From the NCBI GenBank assembly GCA_018398805.1, contig JAGFBZ010000178.1, forward strand, positions 248,001 through 312,000: DNA of 64,000 nt, written 5' to 3'. Shown here piece by piece: positions 1 through 15,300 of this stretch. This stretch comes from Hirundichthys speculiger. Taxonomy: Eukaryota > Chordata > Actinopteri > Beloniformes > Exocoetidae. Under the pieces are notes generated by a model, which saw only the letters and a program-made list of their open reading frames with translations, was not told the DNA's origin and made no database searches. Each line of letters opens with the position of its first letter. Within the stretch, counting starts at the first letter, position 1. The position numbers were made by a program, and so were the translations under genes.

Positions 1-238
1 AGCCGAAGATTCAAGTTGTCTTTTAGTGTCTCATATTTAGTACAGAGTGATACATAAAATGCTGTAATGCTTGAATATAAGCTGATAAAGCCAAAGTTTG
101 TACGTAATACTACTGTGTTTGAATATGAATATAATCTTTCTGAGAAGATCATTATTAAAGGTCGCGAGTCTAAAGTGTATATTTATTAAATGGTGGGATG
201 CTGAAGGAGTCAGACGTGAATAAGAAACTCCAGCTGAC

Positions 239-3200
239 CTGTGGAGTTGAGCGGAGGATGGCCGTGGTCCGTGGCCACGGCTGTCAGCACCAGTGTGGTG
301 TCTTCTTTGACATCAGCGAGGTCAGAGGTCAGAGTCACGACTCCAGTCTCGCTGTTCAAGGTCAAATATTTAGAGTTTCCTGTAGAGAAACTGCAACGGC
401 AAAAACAGGCATCAATGCTGATTTTCTTTTTCTTTTTTTTGGATAGAAAACACAGCAATGAGCAGGAGAGGGAAGATGGTGTAGAAACACTTGATTGAGG
501 AGGAATTCAGGGCTTTGAATTATTCCAGTGTCCCGTTTGATGGAGCAGACCTCGATTTTGAAATGTGAGGTGGAAGCAGGCGGATTAAATCCGGAGCTGC
601 TCTGAACCGACCTGTAGGAGATGAGCGAGTTGTTGCCGACGTCTCGGTCGCCGGCGGACAGCGTCAGCAGCTCCTTTCCCTCCTCTGCGTCCCTCAGCAG
701 GATGCTGGCGATGTAGCTGCTGGCGCTGAACTCAGGTTTGTTGTCATTCACATCTGTCAAGCTCACTCTGATGGTGGTGATGTTCTGGTGTTGAAGAAAT
801 AAAAGATGGCGTCTGTTGTATGAAGCGGTCTATCAAACCGATCAGTCACACTGTTCCTCACTTCCAGCTGTGCTTGAGTAATAAAGCCTCTAAAAGAAGG
901 ATGTCAAACACTTCTGTTTTTGTAAATCTGATATTCTTCTACATGTACATCCTCATTCTGTGAGCCCATTATCAAAGCTATAGCGAAACAAACTGTGTTT
1001 ATCCCTGATGGAGTTATAGTTACTTGTCTGGAGGTTCTGTGTCTCTCCATCACCCCTGCAGCTGTATCTTACCTCTCGCTGCGGGCTGCCTTTGTCTGAA
1101 GCTCGAACAACCAGTTCATAAGTGTCCCTGGTCTCCCGATCCAGAGAGCCAACAGCCAACAGTGTCCCATCCTGCAACATATGGCACAATCTCAGGTACC
1201 ACAAATATCACAAGATGCACAGAAATGTAAGTGAATGATCTGGCTCCTCTGGATCCATGGGACTAAAATGCTGCCTGACAAATTCATAATACCAAGTTAG
1301 ATTTTGACTGAAGAGAAATTTGAATTACTGCATGTGAAAGAGAAAACACACCAGGTAATTATTAGTATTACATTTCTTACAGCTGTGCAGATGTCTAAAT
1401 GAAAGTCCAGACATGGAGTAGTTCGGTCTGATGAATATCTTCGTAAAGGTGCTATAAGCAAAGCAGTGAAGACTTGACCAACATGTTTAACTCAAGCCAG
1501 CCTTTGTTTGCGGAGCCCATCTTTGATATGAATGGGTTGAAAAATGGTGCCTCATGGGATTTGGGTTCCACGTTGTCTCCATATGAAGTGCTCGCTATGC
1601 TTATGCTCAGCGTTAAACTTTATTATAATTGCTAACATCTTCATTGAAATAATTTGTTGGGAATGTTTTCTGAATGTTTATAAAATGAGTTAACTGTGAA
1701 GCAGGCTAACTGTTGTGTAAATTTGATGTTCTAATTACCTTGCTAAAGTCTGGCAAATAATAACTTGATGTGGATCGAAGTGTACATTAAAATTTACAAA
1801 AGTATTTGATAGCAAATTGTTCCAGTATATATACAGTCATGGAAAAAATTATAAGACCACCATTTTTTCTTCACTTTCTTGTTCATTTTAATACCTGGTA
1901 CCACTAAATGTCATCATGTGACTAAAACAGACAGAAAAAAAAACACTGAATGCATAAAAGCAGTGTTTTTGGCAGTACAACGCCATAGCTATTGATGTAA
2001 AAACTTAGGTGATTTAGGTTATAATCAAGAAAACAATGGAAAATGGTAAGATATCAGCTCTTAAATAAAACTCTTATGAGCAATCTTTGTGGTTATCGTT
2101 ATGTATGTCCAAACAAATGTACCTTTAGTTGTACCAGGCATTAAAATAAACAAGAAACTGAAGAAAACAAGGGTGGTCTAATAATTTTTTCCATGACTGT
2201 ATGTGCCCCGTTACTCTGTATTTGAAGAAAAATTAACTTTAAAAGAATGTAAATAAATACAGAGATAAGCCTGCTCAACGACAACAAGCATCTATTTTTT
2301 GTGTCTCTTCTTGTGCTGTTTAAACAGAACGTTACTACTCTTACTCGCATGAGCACCAGGACCGGGTGAGGCCTGTAACACAAGCTTATTTTAAGTCTTA
2401 AAATATTGGTTTGAAATTTAAGCCAATAATGCACAGGTTCTCGAGGGCCACATAAAATGACGTGGCTGGGCCACATTTGGTCCGCGGGCCTTGTGTTTGA
2501 CACATGTGCCATAAGTGAATGTCACTGGGCAGTTCACGTGGGGCCAATAATGAACCAGTGAACAGTTCAGAAAGCGATTTAGATTCCCTAGAGCAGTGCT
2601 GTTAGATGTACGTGCTGAAAGCTGGGTCCAGTGTTAAACAGACCGACCCGCCAGAACCGCGTCATCTCCGTGCATAACAGGTGTTGACTGCCCGCGGGTT
2701 TCTGACAACCGGCTCTTCTCAGTGGGAATTAGCCAACAGGCATGTCTTTGATATAACTGACAATATAATAATGTTAAATGCTCCGCCTGAAAACTCTTTT
2801 TGGCTTAATATCATACAGTTAAAGTATTTCTTCATGTCTGGGATGTCACAGCCGTCCCTGAGAGGAATGGTTCTTCTGGATGTGGTAACATACATATAAA
2901 TGTCTACTTGGTGTCAATGTCACAGACAGAGCAGAAAACAGCCATCCTGCACTGCAGCTGAGGTTTATAAAAACTGACTATTGTTTGAAGCCTTACTTCT
3001 TTGAATCTGAACTGCGGGTGTGGGGAGGTGATGGAGAGGGTGACCTCTCCACTGGCACCGATGTCTGCGTCCGTGGCTACGATGGTGAATATTTCTCCTG
3101 GGATTTCCTCAGAGTACTCGCCCTCAGGGATCTGCAAGGGGTCAGGGATGCTGGGGAACTGTGGGGCGTTGTCGTTGTAGTCCAGGATGGTGATGTTGAC

Positions 3201-3297
3201 CTGAGCCGTGGCATTCAGACCGTCAGTGGGCTGATCCACCGCCACCACCTGAAAACACACAGAAAACAACCCAACAGGAATATCATGTGACTTTAAA

Positions 3298-3328
<31 letters not shown>

Positions 3329-6300
3329 TATACTTTCATCTCCCGTTTTTCTTTTGCTTCCATTTAAGTTTTCTCTGAGGCAGTCTTTACACTAAAAAAA
3401 AAGTCTTAAGAAGAAAATGCTTCAGTCATTTCAACCTTTAAGTTCCTACGTGTTCATTTCAAAGTATTAGTATTGCATGGTAACTGGTAATAAGAACTTT
3501 ATCTACACCGTTGTGTCAAGTTTCACACTTTATCTTGAGTGTCCTCTATTGTGTCTTATCTGCAGTATCAATAAACATCAGTTCCCAATTTATGGATGCA
3601 CAATATCCTGAACTAAACGTTCCTCTTTACTTAGTTCAACAAAGGCAGAGAAACATTTGTTTTATGCTTTTGCTTTTTATCATATATTTTAAAGGATTTT
3701 TTAAAGTGTTCTTCAAAACTCAGCTGGGTTTTTTCCTCTATTTTCTATTTCTATTATTTAGTGAATGAAACAATAAGTTCATAAAGCCAGGCTTTACTAT
3801 ATCAACCGTGTTTATAGCATGCTGTAAAGATCTGTAGAAATCAAGTGTGTATCAAGATCAGGGGTGGGGAGTCCCAGTCCTCGAGGGCCGCTGTCCTGCA
3901 TGTCCTAGATGTTTTCCTGCCACAACACACCTGATTCAAGTTAATGGATCACCATCAGCTTGTCATCCAGGTCTGCATGAGTCAGTTAAGGTCCCATTCA
4001 TTTGAATCAGGTGCACTGAAGCAGGGAAACATCTAAGACTTGTAGGACACCGGCCCTCGAGGACTGGGATTGCCCACCCCTGATCTAGATGTATGTTTAT
4101 CTTCAAGTATCCTCAGAAACCAGACAATAGAAAGTGTGATTTAATGTAGAGAACGATGGTTATACCTGTAGGATGTAGCTGTCCTGGGTCTCTCTGTCCA
4201 ACGTAACGTCTTTTCTCAGTGACAGAACGCCCTGATTGTTAATGTCAAAAGTATCGCTGGTGTACAGGAAGTGACCATTGGAGAAACCACCCTGAGTGGA
4301 AACAAGAGTTTGTTAAATGTCTCCGCCGGCTCCACAGTCACACGTACCGTAGGTGTTCACTGGATGGATGGATATGTTTTAGTTTGACCCAAATCTGTCA
4401 AGTGTTGACATATATCTAATACAGAAGCTGCCACACATAAGGAGACAATATTTAATCAAATGATTACAGCAGAAATCATGCAATGCTGTTCCAGAGCGTC
4501 AGACCCATAAAGCAACTCACTTCGTCTCTGTCAGTGACCTCCAGGGTCAGGATGGATGCTCCAGAGGCCAGGTTCTCGTACACAGCCACGTCATAGCTTT
4601 CTTCACTAAACTCAGGTGGGTTGTTGTTCACGTCCTTCACTTTCACCACCACAGAAGCATTCCCAACTAGAGATGGAGTCCCACCATCAGAAGCCTGAAC
4701 CTTCAGAGTGTACTCTTTCACCTCGCTGTAGTCCAGAGGCTGGGCGAGCCGCAGGGTCCCATTAGAGGAGTCCAACTCAAACACAGCCGGCTCCGATGAA
4801 GGACTTTGCTGGAAAATACTGTAAGCGACTCTTCCATTTGCTCCTTCATCGGGATCTACAGCGGCTAAGGTGAGCAGACTTGTACCCACTGTCTCAGTTT
4901 CCAACACTTCCACCCGATACTCGATATCGGAGAAGTCCGGGATGTTATCGTTGATGTCGGACACTTGGACCATCAGGGTTGCCGTGGCAGACCTAGCTGG
5001 ACGACCCTGATCTTCAGCCACCACCAGCAGGCTGTACTCTGCTGTGGTCTCTCTGTCCAGGGCACCAGCCACAGTCACCATCCCAGACACGGGATCGATG
5101 GAGAACCTCCCCTCTCCTCCCCTCAGGGAGTATCTGATCTCCCGGTTGAATCCGCTGTCTTTGTCCGTAGCTGGAACCACGGTGACGTTGGACCCGACCT
5201 CCGTGTCCTCCGGGACAGTTTCTGTGAAAGAACTGGAAGCAAAAACAGGACTGTTGTCGTTTATGTCGGTGACTTGAACCTCCACGACCGCACTGTCACC
5301 GGAGACTCCATCAGAGATGGAGATTTCCACAGAATAGTTATGCGGGGCGTCATCGCGGTCCAGCTTCACCGTGGTGGTGAGATCACCGGTTGGGGAGAGG
5401 GAGAACTTGTCAGCTTCTGTCTGAACTTGGAGGGTCACTGGGATCTCAGACGTTACTGCAAGGAAGTCAACCTGAAATCATACAGATGAGTGGCATAAAG
5501 CTGAGCAGAATTCACAAAGTACTAAACAAGATAAATATGAGTAGTAAGGAGTATATAAACACAAACTAATGTCTGACGTCAGATAAAGTAGTGGCTGTTT
5601 TGGTCTTTAAGACTTACCCTGAGAATCACAACTCCTGGCTCCTGCTCTTCCTCCACAGTTCCCTGGTAAACCTTTTGTAAAAACTGGGGTCTTGAGTCAC
5701 CAGGAGCATGGATGGTCACCTGCGCTGAGGTGGAACGTGATATGACACCTCCTGTAGGAGAGGCAGAAAGAAATGACCACATCTGAGTGAGAGAGAGTTG
5801 TGTAGCTTCAGTTCTTCTTCTAGTAGCCTGTTTTAAAGCATTTTGGATTTCACCAGTGCTTCCATCAAATGAACCAGGCTGTGCCAAGTATTGTCAAGCT
5901 GTTGGGTGAACGGTTAGCGATGACGATAACACCTTCAAAAGCATTTATTAAGCTGCAGCATGTAGACTAGACTAGACTAACATATAACATAACTTATTTC
6001 AAATGATAATGCAGCATTCACTTGTACAAAGGGGCCGAATGCCAAGAGTTGTAGAAGCAAGTTCAAATAAACAATGAATCTGTGATTAGAAGTATCTAGG
6101 TATAATAAAAAAAATGTTATGGTCATATACAATTTTACTTCACAGTTTCTATTAAAATCAACAGCAAGCTTCCACCCAGAGAGCATGCAGTCGCGATGTT
6201 CTGTCCCGACATACAGTCAATTTTAAGGATACTATAGGACTTGATGAATGATTTGTTTCAGGGCACATGCCAAACAATCAGGCTAACATTTCATAAGGCT

Positions 6301-9300
6301 ATAGCTTTTTCATGATTGTATGTCTTATAGCAGAAGCAAAAATCAAGTGGGATTGAGTCAGGCTGATTGTTTCTGGCAGTAAGAAATGTTGGAACAATAT
6401 TTTTAAACTCTACCATCTGTGGCTGATACGTAGAGAGGGAACTCCAAAACCCTGTTTTCCACTAGGGGAATGTTTTTAGCCAGTGAGATCTCTCCAGTGT
6501 CTTCATCGACTGAGAAGTATCCTTCACTGTTCCCAAAGTCAATGGAGTATTTGATCTGCCCATTAGCATCGGCATCTGGATCTTCTGCCTTAACCTTTGG
6601 GGTACAAGTTTACACTGTTTAAAAGAGCTTCTGGAAACATCATGTGGGAAAAAAAACTTAATGGCACACAATACACACAATATCTTCAGGAGTCAGATGC
6701 AAATTCTGGTTATCGCCTGATTCAACAATGATGTGACTCGGCTGTGGAGGGAGGCTGACTGTGAATAATTATCACAGCTGCAACAGATCACTAATTAGTC
6801 CTGACCTTATATTTAAGTACGAGCCTGCTGGAGCTGGGGAGGAACAAAAACCTGCACCTGCTTGCTTGCATAATTGTATTCTATAGAAAAGTAGCATTAA
6901 ACCATTTTTTGTTTAACTGCTGTGTCATTGCTGTAATGGAGGAATGAGGCTGGTGTAGCTGCAGTAAGTTAGTTATAGCAGTGCATAATCAGTATATCAG
7001 TAAACGGTCTGGACGTGTATCCAGCTGATATGCAGCGTACAACACCGAAGAGCACTATTTGTTCACATCTGCTGCAAATATTAACTTTCAAATTTAAAAG
7101 ACAGTTTGATTTGTTTTTTTTTTTAATCTTGCCTAAGGTCAATATGAAATCTGTCAAATATTTCAGTTTTATTATTTTTTTCCATAGGAAAGGATTAAAA
7201 TATAGAAACAAATATGTTAAAGGCAGATAAAAGGACTAGTAATGGCAACATTTGGTAAATGTGGATAATATTTTGAGCTCACTGGTTCCTGTCACTCACC
7301 TGAACAGCAACATTCCCACTGTCTGATTTGCAAAGACCTTTCCTTCATACTGGCTGCTTGTAAAGGTGGGGCTGTTGTCGTTCTCGTCCAGGAGAGTCAC
7401 GGTGACTTGTGCAGTTGCAACATGGTTTGGAGGATCTCTCTCTCTTGCTTCAATCTTGTAATTGACAGAACAACACCGAATGTTTATGCTCAAGTCTCAA
7501 TACATGACAGTCTGGTTCTCACAGTGCAAAGGGAGGTGAAAGCCCAACTGCTTTTTCATCTCCAGTCCATTTCACCTGAAACGTGATCTCCTCAGTGGCT
7601 TCTCTGTCTAAAGCTGTGGAGTTTTCCACTCTGACTGTCCCGTCGGCGCTGATGGAGAAAGGAGCAGACTCTGGCAGGATCTGGAAGGTTCCCACAAACC
7701 CTCCCTGATGGACAAAGGAGAGAGGACAGTGAAATCAGATATCCTAAACGAGGCGATCTGAACCCTGAAGCTCGGCGCAACATCCACCTGGTCCAGATCA
7801 GTGACGGCAGCTCTAAACACAACAGCATCAGCAGGGGAGTTTTCCAGAAGTGATACAGAGTATTCAGCCTCATCAAACTCTGGTGCGTTATCGTTCACAT
7901 CCTCAATCACGACGGACACCACGGCGCTGGCCGTCTTCAGACTGTCATCTATTTGGGCTGCCTGCAGAGAGAATATTACAGTTAACCAGAGTTACATGAA
8001 CCACACTGATTATGTGTGAAGATCATTTCTCTTCATGGGTCTCCATGGCTGATCACTAGTTTCCATCTTCGCTCGTCTACTGCATCTTCCTCTGTCACAT
8101 CCCAGCCATCCATGAGTCCAAAAAAATAACATTTTACTTTCCAGAGGCAGATGGTTTCCAATGATTTAGTGTGTTTTATGATGCATTCGTTTAAAAAAAA
8201 AAGGTTTTAATAACAGGACAGTCCCAAAACACATGATGGTGATTTGCCTCTGTATTTCCTCAATCTCTCCAGCAAACTGGGGCGTTACCTTTTATTTGAT
8301 TTCTGATATGGTAAAATAATTCCTCTGTTATAGCTATTTCCTCCCTCCATTTCCCATTTTGATGTAAAGGGTCCCGCATGTCTTCCTGTTTAAAGATAAG
8401 CTGGTAATCTTTCTCTTGCTAAACAGCTTGTAAACAGGTAACGAATGTAAGTCCTGTGTTTCTAGTGTGTATTTCTTCAATCCTTTCAAAACTAAGTAGT
8501 AAACCTTGCTCCATTATCAATACTGTTAGTCCTCTAATCTTTTAATCTGGTGTTGAAGCTATTCAGAGCAAAGTTTGTATTGAATTTATGCCACGTGAGA
8601 AAATCATAATATCACCTTCATAGCAGGCCAGTTTATGCTCCTTCCTTTGAATATTTACCTTTTATGCCTGTATTTTGTCTGGTATACTGGGCAAACAGCT
8701 CCAGATATAATGTGAATAGTGGTGAACGTGTGTAACCTGCTAAGCTGTTTAATAGGCAGCTATTAACTTTAATTCTAACCGTAGGTTTATTATATAGAGT
8801 CTGTATTGTCTTAATACTTGTTTCATTTAGGCCAAATCTATATAAAAATCTAGACAAAAAAATCTCCAGTTCACTAAGTCAAATGCCTTTTCCATATCTA
8901 TAATAATTATCATATCTGCTATTTTATTCTTTTGATAATTTGTAATGTTCATCATTTGTTATGTATCAAATTAGTTCAGTGTTTCCAGTCATCTAGTAGT
9001 TATCTAGTTAATAACCTATAATCTAAATTCAGAGCTGATACTGGTCTGTATGAGCCACATTCTCATTTGTCTTTATTCTCTTTCTTTTCATCGCTTCATC
9101 CCAACCATCGGTGCTTGGGGCTCCAGTGCAGGAAGCAGCTCTGCTAGCAGCTCTTCATTCAGCTCCTGACACCAGTCGGCTGTACAGACGTCTGATCCTG
9201 GTGATTTATTTCATTTCCTGTGATGTCCTCACTCATTCCTTCATCCTGATCTTAAATAAACACTGCTAACTCTAAAAACTGTCCCTTTCAGCTGCGCTGC

Positions 9301-12300
9301 CTCCTGTCCTTTTAAAGAACAATGAAGCTTTTCCTTTTGGTGCAGAACGTTTTAAAGGCTCCTTGAATTTCATTTAGTTTACTCTTTATTAGTTTGGTAA
9401 GATCTTAACATCTTCAGCTCTGCCCAGTGTCTCCAACCAGACTGGCCTGTCCTGTCTCTCTTTATTCTCTTTGCTCCTCCTCTATAACTCCAGTCACTCT
9501 TTTCTACCACTCCCCCCTGCCTGCACTCTCTTCCTCACCTCTTCTTCATGTTCATATTGCTCTGAACCATTGAACTCAGGTATTTATGAAAATCATCTCT
9601 ACTCTTGCATCCTCGTGCTTCTGCTTGATTCCCTTTGAATTATATACACGGATTCTATTCTGCTGCTTCTCTCTTGTGCATATTTCCACTTGTTTCCTCC
9701 TCTCACTACAAATCACAATGTCATCTGCAAACATTGTCATTCATGGAGACTCCCTACTGATCTGATCTGTCAACTATGTGTCACTGTGGCAAACAAGAAG
9801 GATTTATGTTGTTCTCAGTCCTGTTATAAAGAGAAGGAAATGTCAGTACCTGGATGCCGACAGAGATGACACTGCTGTTCATATCCTCCCTGTCGAAGGC
9901 AGTCATCACAGACAGAGCTCCAGTGTTGGAATCAATCTCAAAGTTACTCTCATACTTTTCCGGAGACACTGAACACAAACACATATCGATATATACATTC
10001 ATATATATATATATGTATATAAACAAATATCAGAGGGAAAACAATTAAAACAAAATTGCAATGACTCTTTTTATATTTTGTTTGATAATATGCCAGGGAA
10101 GGAATGGTCCTGGAGGCAGCTGAAATCCTCACGTACTTCTCTGCACAAGTGCTGCCATTATTCCTCCCCATTATGAACAGATTCCTCCAGATTCTTTGAA
10201 TGATTTGATGATGTTGTGTGCTCTGGATATTTATCTTTCTAATCGTCAAATAAAGATCAATGAAAGTTTTTAAAACATGTAAATTATTTGTGCACACGTT
10301 TGATCACTGGAGCAGAGATCTTCTGTACATCTTGACTCCAGGGAGTTAATTTTATTAGAGACACTGTTTTTGTTACAACCACATTTTAAAAAGAGGTCAA
10401 GAAATTGAATGCAAAAATGGATGTATACTAACGAACGGCAGTGAGGAGGCAGAACAGTAGGATAAAGTCAAAGGGAATGTTTTATGCAAAAGAAGAGCTC
10501 AAAGCTTTTCCACAGCGCAGTCTGCTGTCACTTGCCTCCACTGATGCTGTACGTCACAGTCACGTTGATCCCAGTATCTCCATCCTGGGCTTTTATTGCT
10601 TCAGGCTGAATGTCGTAAAAAACCCCGTCCTGAAATATAAAACAATCAGAAACTTTTAGGTCCAACGTAAATGTGAAATTCTGCAGTTCAAACACTTATT
10701 CCCTAAAACGTCCCAGACATCACAGCTTCTATGAAAACATGATAACTTTATCAGTAAATATGTCAAACGTACTCATTGTTTTTTCTGTAACAAAAAGCTT
10801 AATCGTACATCGACGAACAGTGTGAAGTGGCAGAAACACTTCTGTGTTTGGGAGACTCACCTGATTCTCTGGAATAAAAGCCTGGTAGAGGTTGTGGCTG
10901 AAATAGGGGTTCAAGTTATCAAAGTCCTGCACTAGAATCTCCACAGAGGCCGTGTCGTTCAGCCCTCCGATATCCTGCAGCACACAATGTGAGGAGACTT
11001 TAGGACACAAACAAGAAGTGAGAAATGAACAGGTTGTTTTTTCCAAAAATAACTTAATGTGAGCAGGTTTTATCTCTTACCTGGGCAGTGACAATGAAGT
11101 TGTACTTCTGGACTACATTGTAGTTCAAGCGTTTTTTCAAAATAAAAATCCCAGAGCCGAGGAAAACAAAGTCTTCTGGGGTTGGTACCTTAAGAGGAAA
11201 TATTAAATATTTAGCATCACATATCCACATGTTGATTCATTCATGACGACACGTGCGCAGGCTACAACTGTCACCAGAACATATTTTATTTTACACATTG
11301 TTGTCATCGTTTCCCATAAAGCATACAAATATAGGCTGTGCAGCCACAGGTTTTATGTTCCTGTTTATGTATGAGACAAAGACTGTAGCTGCGTTTCAGC
11401 TGTCATTCAGGACCGCTTTGTTCAGTCAGTCATCTGCAGCTATGCTGCTCTTATGTCACGTCTTTACAACATTAAATATTGTTCTTTGCTTTGGAAAGCC
11501 TTCACTGAAGCTTTTCCAGACACGGTTCATGTTCTTACGATGATATATGTCACTCTGTTGTTTTCTACGGTGCTGTCTGCGTCCAAGGCCAAGACTCGAA
11601 GAACCTCAGTGTCCAGGCTGTGGATCTGAAAGAAGAAGAGAGGAAACGAGGAGCCAATACAGACATCCATGTTCTTGGTGACGGCGTTTGTTATTGTATG
11701 AGTATTCTGGCGCTGTTTCACTGTACTCTGACGTTTTAACAGCCCAGTGCACTGTTCGGGTCAGCAGTGGGAGGACAGAATTGATCTAAAACTCCAACTA
11801 AATCCAGCACTTCCACTGTCCTTAAGCTGCTAATGCCCCTGTTTGTCCACACTGAACTATGTGTTGGTGTCGAAGCTGCTTTCAGAGCTACGTCAGAGCC
11901 GGTTCAACTTTGGAATGTTTTAAGAACTGATTGTTTGTTTTTCTTTTTTACATATTTACTGAGCCACTGCAGAGCTGCTTCATCATATCTCATACAGGAC
12001 CATATGACCCTTCATGGAGTTTCTATGCAGGACAAAGGACCTAATCCTAACCCTATGTCTTAAAATGTTCTAAAAAGTTCACTTTCATATATAGATTTTT
12101 TTTACACACTGTAAAACTTCTGCATCAGGATAGTTTCATCTGTATAATCCTATATATGCAATATAATCAATGCATCTGCTTCTAATCTTTGGTTTTCCTA
12201 CGTTGTTTCAAAACCACCTGTGTCTAACTCTCCTGTTCATTTCTGTAAAATCATGTTGCTGTTGTGCTAACAACCCTACATGTTCATGTAAATGTTTCAT

Positions 12301-15300
12301 AGAAAAGGTCTCCAGTCTGTTTCCAGCCAACATCAGTGGACTCACCTCAGAGACGGTCTGGAAGTAGTGATCCTTTGTAAACTTTGGACTGTTGTCATTG
12401 ATGTCATTTATTTTCAGGGTGCGCCTGTTGTGGAGCTGCAAAATAAAAAAAAAAATTTTAAAAAAAAAAGGAAAAAGTGTTGGTTTATTTTTCACCGTGT
12501 TCCTGCATTGATGTTACATTTTTGTGATAGAATTGTGTGTCACCCACCTCAGAGTCACCACATGTGATAGCGTAGTACAGGGTGCTGTCAGTCTGTAACA
12601 CATGAAATAATTTGCTAATAATCTTGTGTCATTTTTTTTATCTTCAACATTAAGTCAAGCTCTAATCTTATCTATGCATATCTGGGGTCCAACAAGATGA
12701 AAAGAAACTGTAGGCTCAACCAGTTACATTTTTAGAGACTGTTGTGCAGATTATCTACGTAGTTTAAAGCTTATTAACAGCTACAAAACCAGCAGCAAAT
12801 AATCCATAATTTCTCTGAAAAAAATGCTTGGCCAGACTCACATCCTTCAGGACGTCTGCATCCAGAGGTGTCCGGGTGCGAATGGTTGCGCTCGTGTCTC
12901 CAAGTGTGAAAGCCAACTCCAGAAATTCAAGGTGCTCGGAGAAGACGAACGGCACCAGCCTGATGCTAGTTCCTGCTTCAATGCCATTAACCAGCTCCAC
13001 GTCCCCTGCAGCAGCCGGGGGCCCGTGCAAAGACAAGCATCCCAAACTCAGAAATCACTTCTGAACATTTAGATTCAATATAACGATTCCAGGATCTAAT
13101 GAATCAATGATTAAGCAGAGATGAGAAAGGACAGTACACTGTAAAATGTAACCTCCAATATGACTTGAAATAAAAAGGTTCTTATCCTGAAACGTTCCTA
13201 CTTTGTTGACTTTCTTAAGTTACACTTAGTTAATAAAAACATTTCTGGTGAGGAAGGTATTTTAACTAGTAAACTTAGTTGACCTTAAGCCATATTCTTT
13301 CTGTTGGTGAAAGGTTGCAAGTTAAGTGTATGTATGCAAAGAATGTTTTTATTCTTCTTTTTTACTATCATAGTTTAGATCTTTAAGTGAGGTTTTATCA
13401 TTTGTCTACTTAATAATTTTGTGTTAACTGTTCACTGCCATGACATTACTTCTGAACAGTTCCTTTCAACTTTAGCTTTACAATTAATGACATTTTCTAC
13501 TTTTAAATTTTGAGGCATACATTTTACAGTGTAGCTGACAAAAAAAAGAAGAAAGATTCACTTTTAGTTTGGAGTCATGTGAATCGTGTGATCACGTGAG
13601 GATCATTTTTTACCTGAATAGCCTTCATCTACTGGGCCTAACTCTATGATATCAGACCCACCACAGTTGATAGTTGTTGTACCTGCGAACACAGAACACA
13701 TTCACTCCAGTCAAAGGAAACACATCATGCTTCGTCTTCAACAGGGGACACAACTTCCTGAGGACTTAGCCCATTATGAATATTTTTTGGCCAGAATGCC
13801 TTTGGGATACTGCATCACCACTCACAATCAAAAATGTTATTTTACACCCCTGGTCATAGTAGAGGGTCACAGAGCAGAGTCACTTGTCATTTAAAAATCT
13901 GTCACAGCACTGCTTTACCCAACCTCGGCAAGGGGAATAAATGCAGTGAACGTGAAGCCGGGAAGGAGTTTAAGATAGAGAGGCTGATTGGGATCTGTGA
14001 TGTCACAGTGCCCTGCAGATCTGCAGGGTCATCTGAATGTGACTTGGGTGGCGTCAAAGTGACAGGGTTGGACTTTTAGCCACTTCAGACAGTCAAACAT
14101 AACCTCTCAAGCACATAAAATGATTTTTTTTTTCCCATACTGGAACTGCTGAATCATGTGGAAACAGATGTGCCACTGAGCATGTGCGACACCCGTCTAA
14201 CTGGCACTAATGCAGGAGGGGTTTTTATGGACACTGGACCCATTGTCCTTTCATTCAGAGAGTTAATAATATTTTTAAAAAGTCTGTTTGTTGTTTATTC
14301 CCAAGCATCACCTTATCTGTAACGCTGTATCCAGCAGAGTGATTTGTAATATGGGACGGTGGTTTTTAACATGCCCCTATCACAGATGCATGGGGTTAGC
14401 AACACTGATGTAAAACCACTGTTTATGTTTTTGCTGTACCCACAAATACTAGGAAAAGTATCTGAGCTTATCTGAGGCAGACTGAGCTCATCTAATGAAT
14501 CAAGCCTTGAAATCTTGAACAGCACATTCTTCAGGCTGACGGAGGGCAGGACCATAACCTGGTTATCAGTATGAACTGATAACTAGGTTATGTACCTGCC
14601 ATGTACACGAGCAATTAAAGACAGCGATGCAGCAGTGGAAAACACGCCTTCATTCCAGATCTTCAACATGAACATTGATGTATTAAACAATCATTTTACT
14701 TTTCAGCTTCAGCATTTGATAAGTTGTCTTTGTACTATTCTCAATTAAATAGGTGTTTAAAAAAATAGATTTGAAAACTCAGTGCATTCTGTTTTATTCA
14801 TATTTTGTCCAAAATACAGTGGAAATATTATTTTTAGTTCGAGTTATTCTGTTTGTCTCGATGTGGATTATTTACATCGTTTCATTTTTAACTGTAAAAC
14901 ATTTTGGTCAACCTCAGTTGTTTCTAACTGTGCTATATAAATAAATAGCAAACAGACCTAATCTAAAATGCAGAAGCATTAATGAAAACTACGCTTACTG
15001 CAACTATTGGGAATGAGTTTGTCTGTAGAAGCAGGGTGGTGCTAATTAAACTTCACTTAATTAACTGATCAAGCATAAGCACCTATTATAGAAGCAGATG
15101 TTTGTTGGTCTAAAGTGTATAAGTGCATCTCCAATACAAGGAAGAGAGAAGTCAGCGAGGACCTTAGAGAAGAAACTGCTGCTACGCATCAATCTGAGAG
15201 AGGTTATAAGACCGTTTTCAAATAATTAAGAGTCCATCATTCTGCAGAGAGAGATTATTCCCAAATGGGAAATGTTTCCAATCTTTCCTGAGCTGGACAT

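Noticed and set aside
1..238. Search for the next cadherin exon at the left edge
   Set aside because: No acceptor plus cadherin frame was found on the minus strand; the intron probably continues out of the window.
4965..5489. 174-codon plus-strand open frame
   Set aside because: It lies antisense to the large cadherin exon, whose frame has clear cadherin motifs and splice sites. It is a shadow.
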